DNA of 64,000 bases from Macrolepiota albuminosa (Eukaryota > Basidiomycota > Agaricomycetes > Agaricales > Agaricaceae): the NCBI GenBank assembly GCA_027475525.1, contig JAMWFC010000060.1:62001-126000 (forward strand), given 5' to 3'. Below, piece after piece: positions 34,045-46,076 of this stretch. The first letter of the stretch is position 1. The number at the start of each line of letters is the position of its first letter. The notes under the pieces were generated by a model. The model ran no database searches. It worked only from the letters and a program-made list of their open reading frames with translations, and was not told where the DNA came from. The translations under genes were made by a program, and so were the position numbers.

Positions 34045-34502
34045 ATGGACACCTTTATCAAGAAAGAAGATAAAACAAAATATGACATGAAATCGGCTGT
34101 GGTCCGAACTGTAGGGTAAGATCATATACGAAATAAAGTATATCCTATCGTTCTCAACAGATGTTCTAGTGGCGTCGTTGACCCGACGAGTAAACATACA
34201 CCGGGTGGTTCAGGATCAGCTCTGTATGTCATTTTCAGTGGTCTATAGACCTCAAGCGAGTGTTTAATGACCGATATCAGACCAGCACCTCCAGAACCGT
34301 AGGTCTCAGAGTTGTATCAACTGAAACAAAATAAAAGAGCTCCTAACTGATATTATTCAGACCCAGATCACGAGGGCCTGTCACCAACAACAGTCAGGGG
34401 ACCGTAAGCGCCCCCCCAAGTCAGCCTGAGACCACCAGCAAACCAGTGAAGCTCGGACCGGCCATCACACGGCAGCAGTGTGCCGACGATCAAGAGGAGT
34501 GA
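34045..34502 (+). CDS. Small Pro-rich protein of unknown function, copy A
   Basis: Not recognised. A four-exon model from ATG 34045 keeps frame over three introns with good borders (gtaagatcat...caacag, gtatgtcatt...atcag and gtaggtctca...ttcag). The product has about 95 residues: a charged N-terminus (MDTFIKKEDKTKYDMKSAV), a Gly/Ser/Pro middle (TPGGSGSALPAPPEP), then SRGPVTNNSQGT and a C-terminal GPAITRQQCADDQEE. No signal peptide or membrane segment. The last exon resembles the last exon of the gene at 35393 in position, phase and sequence (RGP...QGT...GP.ITR). The regular splice sites argue for a real, fast-evolving small gene. Confidence 0.45.
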
Positions 34503-35392
34503 AGAACAAAGCTTACTTCGTCTGGTCAATGTTACCAAATATGATAATTATATATTTCTTTCCTGTAAAATAAGCGTCCAAGACCTCGTAAAACAACAGG
34601 CACTGCAATCGTCTGTGTCTCGCCGGAGTGGTACTGGTAACATGTTATACATGTTAACAGCACTCAATCACACTGGAGTTTTGAGGATGTAATCCTTATA
34701 GGCTGTACAATTGATTGTGCAGCCATCCATGATGCAGGACATGCACAATACATTTTTTTTGCATGCACTACTCTGCAGAGGAAGGAGTGCAAAGCTTCTA
34801 TGACGCATTGGTGGATCATAGTCAAAAAATAGCTGCGTTCCCTAATGAATTTACAATTTGTGACTGTTTCTGAGGGAATTCCCTCCAATATGTTCATTGC
34901 ATTGATATGTGATGAGGAACTGGGTCTGAGGTGAACACTGTCAAGGAGTTCATCTCGGAGCTAAGGCCTATGAAAGGAGCCTTAAGACTGCTATGCACTA
35001 CCTAGAGTGCAGCTTATAGCACTGATTCTCTACGACCAAGACCACATCAGTCGAAAAGGGGTGTTCCATTTCAGGCAAAACATTACAGGTACACAACATC
35101 ATTAAAGGGTCTGGATGGCTGACACTCTTTACCTCGTAACTTTGCTTATACTTGCAATAGAAGACAAGCAGTATCTGATATCCAAGTCACGGGTTCCTAC
35201 TTTCCAAGGAAGTCAATTCTCAACTTCTCAAAACATCGTTGCACAGGAACTGCTGTTAACATATGCTACGCGAGCTGTCAAAGGACTGGCAGTGCGAGCC
35301 TTGAGGATCGTTGTATTAAAACTCAAAAGCAGCCATTCCGAATCATCTACTCGCCTCTTACTTCTACCCCTGCGTTGTCAATACACACCAGA
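34503..35392. other. Intergenic, no supported gene
   Basis: Frames at 34480-34692 and 35115-35456 are open but have no visible family features or splice context. Confidence 0.35.
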
Positions 35393-35865
35393 ATGGGCGA
35401 CCCGTCATCGGAAACGCATAGTCAGACAGAGTCACCAAAATCGGGTCTTAACTTGAAATCGGCCTTCCTTAACGTTTGGAGGTAAATTTCCAACTCCTAC
35501 CCTGTCGGATTAATCTCAAAATGCGTTGAGTAGGCGCGCGAGAGAGTTTTTTTGTAGTGTCCGAGCTCGTCCAGCTCATCCCGAAGACGCCCCAGCGAGG
35601 TAATATCACTGTATGCTCATTGCAGGAGGAAAATTCTGATAAACTTGAACCTTCATTCCCATTAGAGAGCAGCAAGAAGAGTATGTTCTAATTATCTGAT
35701 GGACCTCAATGAAAAGTGTTTGACATAGTCTTGTACAGACCTCGACCTCGAGGGCCTTATGACCCATCTGCGCAAGGGACCCCAGCCAATCCGTCAGGCC
35801 CGCCTAAGCCTCCGAAGGGCCCGAAGATAACACGAAGGAATAATGGGGAACAATCCGGAACTTAG
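35393..35865 (+). CDS. Small Pro-rich protein of unknown function, copy B
   Basis: Not recognised. Exon 1 from ATG 35393 gives MGDPSSETHSQTESPKSGLN and ends before gtaaatttcc. The last exon begins at about 35741 after cttgtacag and gives PRPRGPYDPSAQGT, then GPKITRRNNGEQSGT before TAG at 35863. That exon has the same phase as, and clear resemblance to, the last exon of copy A. Between them, exons near 35543-35599 and 35626-35681 are likely, but I could not find a set of joins that keeps this frame throughout. An alternative frame through the last exon ends at 35829. So the gene is either mis-modelled here or damaged. Confidence 0.33.
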
Positions 35866-36446
35866 TTGATACATTTGAACTTGAGCTACCTGTCGAGCGA
35901 ACTTCGGGACACTGGAGGTGCAATCTTGTGCAGGAGCGATAGGGCGATATTGAATTTAGAGAACCCAGTTCCTTTCATAAGCCAATACGATGTCTTTAGG
36001 CAATTTCTATGCACTTCATTAACAGTATTATGTATCTTCCTCCGCGACTGCCTTTGCGATTGACTGGAAACACACATAATATCTGTGGAACTTCATCGTG
36101 ACATGTCATTTTCCTCAAGCGCGCGCTAAAATGCGATAAGACGCCCACGGCAGTTAACTAGGAACGCATCTTTTTCTGATTTGTAACAAAGCAGAAGGAA
36201 GAGATTTGGATTGCTGTGAAAATAACTGGGGTCACTTGTAAATTAAATGCTATGCTTGACAGCGCCTCTTCTGTAACTCGGCTCTTTTTACTGAGTATGA
36301 TGAAATACATCGATAAATCCGCGACTTCCTGAGCTATTCTATTCGTTCCTGAACAACACCATAACTCCTAGGGCAGTTCTCACGAAATTGCTGATGCTCA
36401 GCAGGACAGATAAGCGGAGCATTATAAAACCATCTCCAAGTGATAT
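35866..36446. other. Intergenic, no supported gene
   Basis: Three-prime side of small gene B and of the convergent NDUFAF2-like gene. Nothing else is recognised. Confidence 0.4.
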
Positions 36447-37182
36447 TTATCCGCCTCTTGCACGGGAACGTGGCGTCCATGCCTCAGGTTCATATGTATC
36501 TGCACCAACGACCACCTTAGGTAGTGAACTTCGGTCATTTTCAAGAAAAGTTTCTGGCTGGGGTGGCGAATGCTGTGTTTGTCGATGATCCGTTCCAACC
36601 GCCTTTTGTGGCTGTTCAATTGATTTTGCAATGTTAGCCTCCTGCTGTAGTCGAAGAGCGCGCTCTTCGTAATCGCGAGCTTCAATCAAAGCTATGTTTG
36701 CCTTGACATGCTCTTGACGTTTGGCGTCTGTTAGAAGCTCCTGTGTTGCAAGTAAATAATGAGCGTCTACTCAGCAATCCATTCCAAAGCACATGTTTGA
36801 AACCACTAGTTGATATAGTGGGGCATATATGCGTACCTCGAGTGTCGGAGGATGTTGACGTGTATGTGAAAGCCAGGAGGACCACTGAACTAGACCGGAA
36901 ACACTATAGAGTGCTGCTGTGGACCCAGGTACAAAACGTACTTGCTAGCTTCTTCCCACCGCCGATGTACTGCCATACGTCTTCGGGGTTTCGATACTGC
37001 ACCGTGCGCCTGGTCCTTCCTGTGCAATAGTGTATTGGTCAGACTTGCAGTGAGTGGAAAGTGGTAGTGTACCGTTTAAAGTATTATTCTGCTCGTAAAA
37101 ACGGTTTCCTGTTTGCAATCTCAGAATTTTCTCTGCAAAACATTGCGGATTATGAATACGTACCTACAAGGTCTTGCCCCAT
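36447..37182 (-). CDS. NDUFAF2: NDUFAF2/B17.2-like complex I assembly factor
   Basis: Mitochondrial chaperone for respiratory complex I assembly, related to subunit NDUFA12. Five exons keep frame: MGQDLVG (37182-37164), GNRFYEQNNTLNG (about 37103-37070), GRTRRTVQYRNPEDVWQYIG (about 37018-36946), IQWSSWLSHTRQHPPTLE (about 36893-36837) and ELLTDAKRQEHVKANIALIE through to EAWTPRSRARGG (36743-36447). The order NRFYE / RRxVxY / QWxxWLxHxR / PPTxEEL is the family hallmark. The frame stays open upstream of MGQDLVG (NSFRNLKTRY), so a further 5' exon carrying a targeting signal may exist and the start is provisional. The C-terminal tail is basic and Pro-rich, common in NDUFAF2. Confidence 0.78.
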
Positions 37183-37576
37183 GTATCGAGTCTTCAAGTT
37201 GCGAAACGAGTTAAATATGATCAAATAGAATTGATTCGGTGCCTTACAGGACGAAATCGTTGTAGTAGTCGCGTGAAGAAGGACATAGGTAAAGAAGGAA
37301 CTTCAAGGAGTATCGTAATTTCAAACTCCGAAATGCAAGCTTTTACCATCCCTAAGTACCAGCAAGAATGGACAGCGAGTTCGATCCCTTCCGACAACCA
37401 ATTCTGGCGAATCGGCGCGGCCGCTCGAGCGCTATTCTACGTTTCGTTCTTGTCCTTATCTCGTGATCCGTACGTTCCACCCCTAGTGACAAGCAGAGGC
37501 GGTACACACAGCTTCACCTACTATAAAATTTCCGATGTAGCAGTCGTCTCCTTCAACACTCCTACACAAACAGACC

Positions 37577-39572
37577 ATGGAGAAACTTGACATATCCACT
37601 TCGTCTGCCCTTTTAGCTACATCCGATTTTGCGTCTATTGCTGGTTCCATCTACCACACCACTTCTAAGCAAACGAATAGATACTTCAAGAGTTCCAAGT
37701 ACGTTGATTACGGCGCTTTAGATGCTCTTTCTTCTTGTCTCAATGAAATTGTTCAGAGTCAGTCTTCAGGATATTATGATTACTGCGGGAGAGTTTTCTT
37801 CTTGCAGCAAAATATCGTAAGTATGGTCCGGGTCTTCCTTGCTTCAATAAATGAAGTTTGTTTTAGGCCCAATTATCTACCTCCCCAGTGGGCAGCTCAT
37901 AATCATCCTGAAGGCCAACTATACTTTTCCAAGGACGCAACTATTCGCGTTGTCACTGAAGCCTATGTATATGATGGGAACGTGATGGAGAAAGTCGAAC
38001 ATTGGATCAAAGTGGTTGAAGACCTTGTGCCGCAGAAACAGATCGTGCTTTCAGATGACGTTGAACTCTTTATTCAGATAGAGGGCAACGATTGTTTCTA
38101 CTATTTCGTCGATCATCGTTCCCGCACGGAATTTTGGCTGGACAATGTGGATACGAATGAGATAGGTCTTGAACCAGTGGTCTCCACAACTCACCTCAGT
38201 TCGTCACTGCTTTCCCATCACCTCAAAGTGACTACAACCAGGTTGCAGGAGTTGCTCTAGAAGAACTGTACTGGATTCATGTCGAATACTTCCCTACTCA
38301 CTCAGAGGGGCTGGTTCCTCATGTCCTTGAAGAGTTGATTGGCGTCTTCTCCCATGCATTGGCCGGTACTTTGGTTTACAACTTTCTTCCAACATTAAGC
38401 TCAACCGATGTCAGATCAAATGACGTCTAGAACCTCCACATTTCCGTATGATGCACGGGAATGTACCACATTTCTTCAGCTCCTGCAATCATTCAAAGGT
38501 GAAGTACTTCAGAAAGATCCTGCTTCAACAGCTTACGCCTCATATTAGGCCACATGCAGAATGCGTATGCACAATGTGTCATCGGTATGCGATGTACTTG
38601 ATATGTAGCATCACGCTGAACTTTTTGAAATCCACAGCGCGACTGTGGCAACTTGTCTGTACGTTATACCGTTCACTGCTACCTCGAACGTGTGGGCTGA
38701 GTAAAACAGTTAAAAATAGGTTTGAAACACTTTACGGAGAACAGAACGCACGACTCTGTCGTGATCATTCTATTCTCGTCGACACAGCGCGGGAAAGCCG
38801 TTTACTTCGTGTCGTTACAACCTTACTGACATTCGGGACCTCGGACACCTACGTTTCGCGCTTGAATGACATTTACGTAGACCATCTTGTGTACACTCAT
38901 CAGTGGCAGCCGTTTATGAAGCAATCCCTTAAAGAGTGGAGGTCTCTATCTTATCTCGTGAGCCTCTAATTTTAATGCATTGAAATGATCCAAGATTGAT
39001 AACGATTCTTCTAGTCATTTCTGGCACCATTGTAAGTGTCGGTATTCGGTTATGGAGCGCATTGTAAATTTTTACTGTCCCTAGATGCTGTTTTCTGTTC
39101 TTTTTTATGCCTACACTCCGCCTCTTCTCAGTGTTATCCGCATTATGTTTCTGGACTAGCTTTATCTCTTCAATTCTTCTGACTCACCGTCATGAGACAT
39201 TGAAGAACGCGACAGCAAATGACGCAGTAGGTGCTACATGCTTGTCTGGACCGTCGCTGATATATCTTGCAGTTAATCTATCTAAATGATGTTCGATCCG
39301 ATAGGTTCAAATTCCAATGGGTAGCCTTCGCTTATGCTCTCCCGAAAACATCCTTTTTATGGGGAGTTATTTATTATACTTTCAATTGCTTTGTGGCGGC
39401 CGCCGTCCTCGTTGTAGGAGGTGCCGTATGGCTGCCGTACTTCTTGGCGATCGTTATTACTTCCTTTCTCGCCATTATAGTCTTCCAAAGTGCTACGTCT
39501 GGGAACAAAGTCTTAGGGATATCTATCCTGAGGTGGACTCGAGGAGGCAAGTACGAGTCTTCGCCAGTATGA
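37577..39572 (+). CDS. Multi-pass membrane protein, Agaricomycete family of unknown function
   Basis: Start at 37577 (MEKLDISTSSALLATSDFAS). Exon 1 ends before gtaagtatgg at 37818. The next exon has LPPQWAAHNHPEGQLYF, a WW-like opening, then VVTEAYVYDGNVMEKVEHWI. Later come DDVELFIQIEGNDCFYYFVD, VALEELYWIHVEYFP (after an intron near 38190-38250) and TFPYDARECTTFLQLLQS (about 38440). About 38800 gives VVTTLLTFGTSDTYVSRLND and HQWQPFMKQSLKEW. The C-terminus has several hydrophobic segments (CFWTSFISSILLTH; ILFMGSYLLYF or its frame-mate FLWGVIYYTFNCFVAAAVLV; LAIVITSFLAIIVF). I recall this arrangement from mushroom genomes as a conserved protein with no assigned role. Splice details from 38950 to 39300 and the exact stop are uncertain. 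Confidence 0.6.
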
Positions 39573-40794
39573 GCTCATTGACTTCCGCGCATGCTAATCA
39601 AATCTGTACAAACGAAATTTATGTTGTGCCTCTCGGAAGCGGAGACGGGAGCACGAGTGCTCGCTTCTCCTCTTCACTGTACAATAGATTTATGGTATAA
39701 ATATGCCGTAGACGCTATTTTGTGCAAACTTGAAAGCAGATTTGTAAAGATTAAGCATATAGAATGGCACAAGACCTGAACTAGATGAAGTGAGGTTGAG
39801 GCTGTGATTAATGTAATGGACATATCTGTTACATGGATTACAATAACTATCTATTGGACATTAATTTACATTTGTAGTTACAGTAGCTCAAAAAACCATC
39901 CCAATGTTTGGTCATTTTGTAAAGGTTAGCCTATATAGTGACAGCCACTGAATGGTAAAATTTCAAATTCATAGATGTAACACTTCTACATATCAGCTTG
40001 AAAGTGAAACCTAGATCCCCAACTCTCTTGTGTAAGTAAGAGAAAGGGTTCTTTTACAAGGTCGAATGTCTCAAGCTCCTCTCAAAATTTGCCCCAGATC
40101 ATGTGATGTTCTAGAAGTTTCTATAAGAAATCTTATTAGTTACTTTTTTCAATTATTATTCACGACTTCAAACTTGTCTGTTTTGTTACCATTGTCTGCT
40201 ACTGCTATTCAGAAACTATTTTGTCATATAGTAGTTATAAGTCTGCAGAGAGGAGTCACAGGATGAATGTGGAACATGTTTTGAGACAATCATAACAGTC
40301 ACCTGACTTTGTGTATCTTTGAATTGAACTACCATCTCTCTTGAACTTCTTAGCTTTTCTCACCTACCCACCCACACCTACATTTATTACATCACTTAAT
40401 CTAATATATAGTATGATTACATCCATATTCACAGTCAGCGTCATTGTTGAGTTACATACACGCACATAGTCATTAACCCTCTGTTACATTCTGCTATTGC
40501 AATAAATGAGAAATTTGATTTATTCCATCCTTCACATAGTCAACTGCCTCCTGTAGCACCACCCATTAGAGGTGATGTAAAAAGGAAGCTGCAAAGAGAA
40601 AGAGTGCTGAAATTTGTAGGAGTCATGACACTGCATGGAAACAATGGAAGCTGGTTCATTTTGAGCTAAAGGAGCGGTTTGCAAAGATAAAACATGGCAT
40701 GAGAAAGAAACATATGAGCACAAAAGAGCCATTGTTATTGGGTCTGTTCAGGAGTCACATTGAGGAGCTGGCATTGAAGGAGAGATTATAGAAG
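39573..40794. other. AT-rich, CpG-poor DNA leading into a fossil retroelement
   Basis: No host gene is supported. From about 39.8 kb the sequence becomes rich in TG/CA and poor in CG, like the pol fossil that follows, so it probably holds the decayed 5' part of that element. Confidence 0.45.
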
Positions 40795-43218
40795 ATGAAT
40801 GCCAAGATGAAGAAGCGTTACATGGGATTGTTCTCTGAAGACATTTTTAATGCAGCAGATCTTCCTTTGAGTGTCTATCATAGAATTCAGGTGAAACTGT
40901 TGGCAAAAATTGCAGTGGCCAGAAGTTATTCATGTCTCTATAAATACAAAAATGGTTGGAAGACTCTTATAGATCAGCATGTTGCTGCTGGCCATATTCA
41001 TCCTTCTTCTTTTCCTTATTTGAGTTCCTCTTTTATTATCCCAAAATCAGATCCTACAGTTTTGTCCCATTGGGTAAACAACTACTGGAAACTCAATGCT
41101 AGTATAGTGCCTGACAATTATCCACTTCTCTGAATAGAATGTCCTTGCTGATTGTACTCACTCTGGTACTCAGCTTTGGGAGAAAATTGATTTAATGACA
41201 CATTCTTTCAAATCCTTGTTCACTCTAATGACATCAAATATACAGCAATACTTACTCCTTTCAGATTGTGGAAATGGGTCGTGATGCTCATGGGTTTATG
41301 TAATACTCCTGCTACTTAGCAGAGAAGAGTCACTATGGCGTTGCAAAGGCTCATTGAGAAAATCTGTCATATTTATTTGGATAATATTATTATCTGGTCA
41401 AAAACTATCAAGAAACACCAGAGGAATGTTGCACAAGTTTTAGATGCATTGAAGACAGCTTGTCTTTTCTGTTTGTTGAAGAAGAGTGATTTTTTTTTGT
41501 ATGAGAATCAACTTTTGGGCCATCATATCTTGGAATGTGATATTGAGGCAGATGTTTCAAAGGTAGAAAAGATTTTAACTGGCCTATTTTTTGAAAGGCA
41601 AAGCATGTCTGCAAGTTCTTGGGTTTAGTTTGTTACATTGCCATGTTTCTGCCTGCCTTGGCAGAGCATACCTCTGTGTTGACACTGTTAACAAAAAAGG
41701 AGTTAAATCATGGTTTTTCCCACTTGGTCCTCAAAACATCAGTGTGCATTTAAGGGATTCAAAAAGCTTGTAGTTAGCAGAAACTGTCTAACAACTATTG
41801 ACTATGAAAACCCTGGTAAAAAAAAAATTTATGTTATCTGTGATGCCAGTACACAACACACAGGAGCCATTTTGTCTTTTGGTGGCTCTTGGGCAACAGC
41901 ACAACTAATGGCTTTTGACTCAAAACAACTTTCTTCAACAGAGAAGAACTATCTGATCTATGAGCATGAGATGCTTGCCATTGTTTGGGCATTGTGGAAA
42001 TAGCACATGGACTTACTTGGTACTCATTTCGAGGTCTTCACTAATCATAAGACTCTGAAAAATTTTGATATGCAGCATGATCTGTTAAAATGGCAAGCTT
42101 GCTGAATGGAGTTTTTATTGCAGTATGATTTTACTTTGAATTACATCCCTGGCAAAGACAATTTAGTGGTGGATGCTCTTTTACAATGGCCTGGCTCAAA
42201 TGAGGAGGTGCTTATTTCTCTGATGATAGTTATTGAAAATAAGAAACAGACATTAGAGACAATTTGTGCAAGTTACAATGTTGACAATTACACAGAGCAA
42301 ATTTTGGCAGATTTGGACAAGAGATTGAGCCCTCTGGAGATTGAACACAGAAATAGGTTGTTGTATGTCAGAGATTATCTTATTATCTCAAACTATTACA
42401 ACGTGCACAAGAATCTTTTTCACATTACTCATGACAAATTAGAACACTTTGGAGCTGATAAAATATATGCTGCATTGTGATTCTCTTACTATTGGCTGAA
42501 TATGAGGTGTGATCTTGTAAAAGATTATATTCCATCATGTGTCAATTGCCAGTGTAATAAGAGTTCTACAAAGAAGCCTGTCAGTCCTCTGCATCCCTTG
42601 CCAATTTCTGAATGTTGTTTTGGTTTAGTTATCTTGGATTTTGTGAGACCTTTATCTTTAAATGACAATTTTGAGTTTTGCTACATGACCTGTCATGTGA
42701 GTGCTGATGTCTAAATTTTCCCCTGTTATTTTATGTAAATAGGAGAAGACTTTGCAAAGATCTTTTTCAGAGATTGATACTGCAAAAATAGTCTTCCTTA
42801 TGAGATTGTCACAGATCATGACACTTTCTTCACTTCTTCATTCTGGAAAGCTTCGATAAAAATGACAAGCATAAAACATAAAATGTCTATGGCTTTTCGT
42901 CTTCAAATAGACAGTGCATCCAAACAATCAAATAAAACTATTGTTCAATATATTTGATTTTATGTGGATCATCTACAAATGGGCTGAATAAAAGCTCTTC
43001 TGAGAATCCAATTTGGAATTATGAATATGATCAATATATTGATGGGTTTTTCTCCACTTAAATTGAAATCTAGCTTCTCTCCACATGTAATCTTACTCCT
43101 GTTTTCTCCACCACTTGCTGACTCTTCTGTGGAAGATCTTGCTCTAAAAGTTTTAAAAGAAATTAAAAATAACTTTTTAGAGGCAATAAATAGTTTTATA
43201 GTGTCAAAAATCTCTTAA
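40795..43218 (+). mobile_element. Fossil Ty3/Gypsy pol (RT, RNase H, integrase), heavily decayed
   Basis: Broken frames in the order of a Ty3/Gypsy pol. The RT start (HPSSFPYLSSSFIIPKSDPT, about 41010) is followed by a corrupted stretch at 41130-41330. The RT catalytic region at about 41365 reads HIYLDNIII, with Asn in place of the second catalytic Asp. Then come LLGHHILECDIEADVSKVE and RNase H (IYVICDASTQHTGAILSF, about 41840, and NYLIYEHEMLAIVWAL). After that LNYIPGKDNLVVDALLQWPG (about 42140) and an integrase zinc part (HDKLEHFGADKIYAAL, CVNCQCNKSSTKK) appear. Internal stops are frequent, and CpG is nearly absent. It is an old, dead copy. Confidence 0.83.
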
Positions 43219-43410
43219 GCCTAGCACACTAATAAGTCTTGAGGATCTGAGATTGCATATAGTGTGAATAATAAAGTAATGCTGTTGACAGCAAATTGGA
43301 GGAGGAAATATATGCAGAAATGCAATAGCAGAGTTGCCAAGTTCATGCCCTAGTGTAGCATAGCATGCTATATGGCCACGGCCACATAGCTCTTAGTTAG
43401 TAAAAATAGA

Positions 43411-43445
43411 TAAAATTATATTATATTAATTATAATATAATTTTA
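43411..43445. repeat. Perfect AT-only palindrome
   Basis: TAAAATTATATTATA (43411-43425) pairs with TATAATATAATTTTA (43431-43445) around TTAAT: a 15-bp perfect stem. Nearby, GCTGCTT-ATA-AAGCAGC at about 43475-43491 forms another stem. Confidence 0.75.
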
Positions 43446-44920
43446 TTTACATATTATAAATAGCTATCTATATGCTGCTTATAAAGCAGCTTATTTTTGT
43501 ATTGATACTATATAGTCAATAGACCAGACTGGTCTGATTCTGTGCAGTGTGAACTTTAAGCTCCCACACAACTATAACTTTGTTACATTTTTTTGAATCC
43601 ACCAGCTAAGATCTATTGTCTAGCATTCAACGTCAGTTGCAGAGTTCTTTGACAGAATTTTATCAGCTTCTCAAGCTTCTTGCATAGCCACATCATGCAA
43701 ATTTTAGACAAGAGAGCAATGAGTAACACTATATCTGCAGTCACCACAGATAGTGGGCACAACACCCACAATTCACAAGGTGACCTAGTAAACACTTAGA
43801 ACATACAGACATCCAATGTGGGCCAGTCAGGGCCCAAGGCTTGAGATCAGGGTTGGAGCACTGACCTGTCTGGGACTGAGAATGATACCTGAAGAGCTGA
43901 GAGCTCACATCATGAAAGCCAGCAACAGCTGTGGGATTAACTCTCTCAGTTATGCAGTTGCCAGAAGAACTTTGACAGTCCAGCCAGTTGGCTTCTAAAG
44001 GGCCTTCTAATAAGGCCAGGCAGTTAACAAGTGCCCTAGCATCTTGGAAGTTACCAACTTGTCAGTATAGATTGAGGGATATATGTCCCCCAAACTGGAA
44101 TACTGAGGCCAGATAAGCTGTGGGCTTGATGCCTACCAGAATAGCAGAAGCCCACATAGAAAAGATACTGGAGGAGGTGGCGACTCACAAAGCAGAAACT
44201 GCAGAAAATTGTTTCTCATGCACTCCTGCTATAGAGGAGGTTCAGGAGGATGGAGACCTTCCAGAGGAAGTTGCTGAGTCATCTACTGATGATAATGCCA
44301 GAGCAGAGGACTAGCAGTTGAAAACTGCTTACACTATGTGCTTGTAGGTGTTCTGGAATTTACACCCAAAGGTGATGAAATACATCATCCAGGCACAACT
44401 TGAGTGATATGCTTTAGCGCATATAGTAGCATTTAGGTGACAAGGACACAAAGTGCCCAATGTATTCAGTACTAAATATACTAATTTGATGGTGAGAGTT
44501 CTCTCCTTGAAACTCCAGATGTACTTGCAGCATAAGACAGCAAGGCAATTGGAGAGATCAACCTCCTGGAGCCACACATCTAAGGAATGTTTGGCACATC
44601 ATAATCAAGACATCAGAGTCAAGCTAGTAGAGGCACTTGCACAGGCACAGGAGGTGCCCAAGGCAAACTCAGTGAGTACTTTTCATACTCTAGCAGGACA
44701 AGGGTAGTGGGAGAAGCCTCCTCACATGCATAATCAAGACCCCAGAACAGATGTCCCAGGTCTGGATGGGCAAGCCAGTATGGCTTGCAAAGTGGAGAGC
44801 AAGGCATTTATGATGCTGTATGTGCCTGAAACAAAGTCAAGTATGGTTTAGCCTTACAGTCACACTAACAGAACCAGATCGATAATCGATTCTAGTACTA
44901 CAAAGTATGACAGTAAAATT

Positions 44921-44942
44921 GGCTGCCTTATGTAAGGCAGCC
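44921..44942. repeat. Perfect hairpin GGCTGCCTTA/TAAGGCAGCC
   Basis: A 10-bp perfect stem with a 2-nt loop (tg), about 75 bp before the abrupt compositional change near 45,017. Confidence 0.7.
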
Positions 44943-45020
44943 AGCATGTATGTAAAGTAATGAGAATTAATTAATATAATTGTATATTAATTAATTAACT
45001 AAAATATAATATGTTACACA

Positions 45021-46076
45021 GTTCCAACGAGTATCGCGCAATAAGCATGTTGCAAGGAAGAAGGCGATTCACGCCAAGGAGCTACAGGCCCAGAAGTCTA
45101 GGGCCGAGGATGAATTCTTGGGAAGGATCCCCGATGGCTTGGGGGTGAAGGTGTGGGGGCCGCTTGATATCGAGCGATTGAATTCGTGCTTTAGAGGAGC
45201 ACTCAGCCATTGCACCTATTATTTGTATGCCACAAATACGGTGCTGATGGGAGCTGACGCTAATAGAGCGGCGTCATATGAGTATTCCTCTGGCCATCGC
45301 ACCCACATCCCAGGTACAATTGTGTATAAGCACGTCCCGCATGGCCTTCCCCGCACTCTGTTAGAGCTGGACCGGCTCTATAAGTACTACATGAATGTGT
45401 ACGTCCCGCATCATGACAGAATCGTCATGTACATGTTGATCACAGAGCTCCAGATGTTCGTGCAGCGGACAGTTGAGGCTCTGCATGATTGAACCATGCA
45501 GCTCCTGATGAAGGAGCCTCAGTACCAGGACCTCATCAACCCGATGCAGGGCCCTGAAGACCTCGCTCTTGTTGAGCGACAATACATTCCGGGGTGCTTC
45601 TTGTGCAGGAAAGACAATGGCACCACAGCGTTGCGCGTAATGCGCGCTCAGGATCCAGCCACACCGTTTGACCTCGACCAGCTGGCGCAGTACGCGCTGG
45701 TCTTTGGCCGACCCGGGTTGGAAAATACTTATCAAGGTATTACCGTGGATCATGCCTATCGCATGCACTGGCGGACCCTCTTCGGGTTCGTCTTATGTCG
45801 AGCTCTGTGCACTAACAGCGCAGCCAAGCCGGTGATCGTGCGGCACATGACCCTCATCGTGGCCCGCCCAGGGCTTTATCAAGAGGCGATTGCCTCGTAT
45901 GACGCCATGTTCCCCGAGCAGCCATTTGAGCCCCAACGTGGGCCGCAGCTCAAGATTCACCAAGTTCACATGCCCGACGACCATGCACGGAACTTCTCCG
46001 ACAATGACGTGTTATGCGTCCTTCTACACAACCGGATCCCGCTGGAATGGGTGGACCACGCGTACACGTACGGCGT
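45021..46076 (+). pseudogene. Unknown ORF with one in-frame TGA, cut by an LTR insertion
   Basis: Not recognised. One frame runs from about 45021 (KHVARKKAIHAKELQ) through FLGRIPDGLGVKVWGPLDIE, YYLYATNTVLMGADANRA, YKYYMNVYVPHHDRIVMYML, then a TGA at 45490-45492. It resumes in the same frame with MQLLMKEPQYQDLI, ALVERQYIPGCFLCRKD and FGFVLCRALCTNSAAKPV, up to IPLEWVDHAYTYG. There the Ty3/Gypsy LTR begins (46077). Both ends are abrupt: upstream is CpG-depleted DNA and downstream is the LTR. It is GC-rich. It may be a fragment of a dispersed gene family carried on a transposon. The single nonsense codon and the LTR cut make function unlikely. Confidence 0.6.

Larger units (their letters stand above)
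43219..45017. other. CpG-depleted repeat relic, no gene
   Basis: AT-rich relic DNA with palindromes at 43411-43445 and 44921-44942 and short frames (for example 44120-44314) without motifs. The composition matches the fossil pol and stops sharply near 45,017. Confidence 0.5.

Noticed and set aside
40532..40732. Minus-strand ORF in the CpG-poor zone
   Set aside because: Low-complexity AT-rich DNA in a decayed element; no family resemblance.
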